From: Erpobdella octoculata
Taxonomy: Eukaryota > Annelida > Clitellata > Hirudinida > Erpobdellidae
Direction of reading: 5' to 3'
Assembly (NCBI GenBank): GCA_963978895.1
Contig: OZ022243.1
Coordinates: 3,969,455-4,033,454 of the forward strand
Length of the DNA stretch: 64,000 nt
Part shown: piece by piece, positions 63,881-64,000 of the stretch
Position numbering within the stretch: the first letter of the stretch is position 1
Layout of the letters: each line of letters starts with the position of its first letter
Program-made: the position numbers and the translations under genes
The notes under the pieces: generated by a model
What the model was told of the DNA's origin: nothing
What the model saw: the letters and a program-made list of their open reading frames with translations, nothing else
The model's database searches: none

Positions 63881-64000
63881 TTACCAATCAGCTGCCCCAG
63901 AAGATAAATAATCCTTTCTGCCAATGTTTTGAGCCTTTCTGTTCTGAACAGCTTCAAGTTTTGGACAATCGGTGATCCTATGGCCAAGACCACCACAGTA
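63881..64000 (-). CDS. DDX41: DEAD-box helicase DDX41, C-terminal end (rest outside window)
   Basis: The minus strand from 64000 reads [18 protein letters not shown], then [10 protein letters not shown] and a stop TAA at 63883-63881. This is the CCHC zinc knuckle and the conserved C-terminal tail of DDX41 (abstrakt in Drosophila), an RNA helicase of the spliceosome also linked to nucleic-acid sensing. Zinc ligands Cys-x2-Cys-x4-His-x4-Cys: the first Cys is just off the edge or hidden by a codon beyond it, while [12 protein letters not shown] shows the rest. The helicase core lies outside the window. Confidence 0.9.
   Translation of the reverse strand, partial: YCGGLGHRITDCPKLEAVQNRKAQNIGRKDYLSSGAADW

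Overview
The window is AT-rich nuclear DNA from an invertebrate animal. It has spliced genes with short GT-AG introns, many microsatellites and minisatellites, and DNA transposons, LINE and SINE remnants and palindromic repeats. Conserved genes (UBE2L3, GPD1, SIN3, DDX41) place it firmly in Metazoa. The TTAGGG-like telomeric tracts and overall gene style would fit a lophotrochozoan (mollusc, annelid, flatworm or similar), but the species cannot be fixed from the sequence alone. All exon boundaries were read by eye from splice signals, reading frame and, where the family is known, homology.

Layout. 1-11,000 (+): a large gene, cut by the left edge, whose product is a chain of at least ten copies of a roughly 140-residue domain. 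Each copy is nearly always one exon with phase 1-1 boundaries. Two tiny symmetric linker exons and a long Ser/Thr-rich exon with a VTVPD pentapeptide repeat are also present. 11,918-14,635 (-): an unrecognised two-pass membrane protein with a long polar tail. 15,130-17,489 (+): UBE2L3-type ubiquitin-conjugating enzyme, complete. 18,463-19,032 (-): TMEM79/MAPEG-like membrane protein. 21,133-26,228 (-): complete nine-exon GPD1, with a 19-bp minisatellite in its last intron. 27,700-28,220: LINE remnant. 29,016-30,476 (+): intronless FLYWCH zinc-finger/MULE-transposase-like gene.

31,000-37,400 is a nest of mobile DNA. A hAT-like element of 4.35 kb with an 8-bp target duplication carries two inverted pairs of Helentron-like non-autonomous elements, one of them with arms of 1.2-1.45 kb. 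37,400-45,100 is gene-poor: one weak ORF, a GC-rich block, a perfect 16-bp hairpin, hAT and mariner MITEs, LINE tails and a tRNA-like SINE. 45,152-59,224 (-): SIN3 corepressor, 23 exons assembled, with MITEs and minisatellites in its introns. 59,697-62,663 is a large foldback element with an 8-bp target duplication, itself interrupted by a 970-bp TIR element carrying telomere-like repeats. 63,881-64,000 (-): the last exon of DDX41.

The genes do not form a pathway. They are ordinary neighbours: protein ubiquitination, glycerol phosphate/NADH metabolism, transcriptional repression and an RNA helicase. The novel-looking material is the exon-per-domain repeat gene at the left and the symmetric nested mobile elements at about 32-36 kb and 59.7-62.7 kb.
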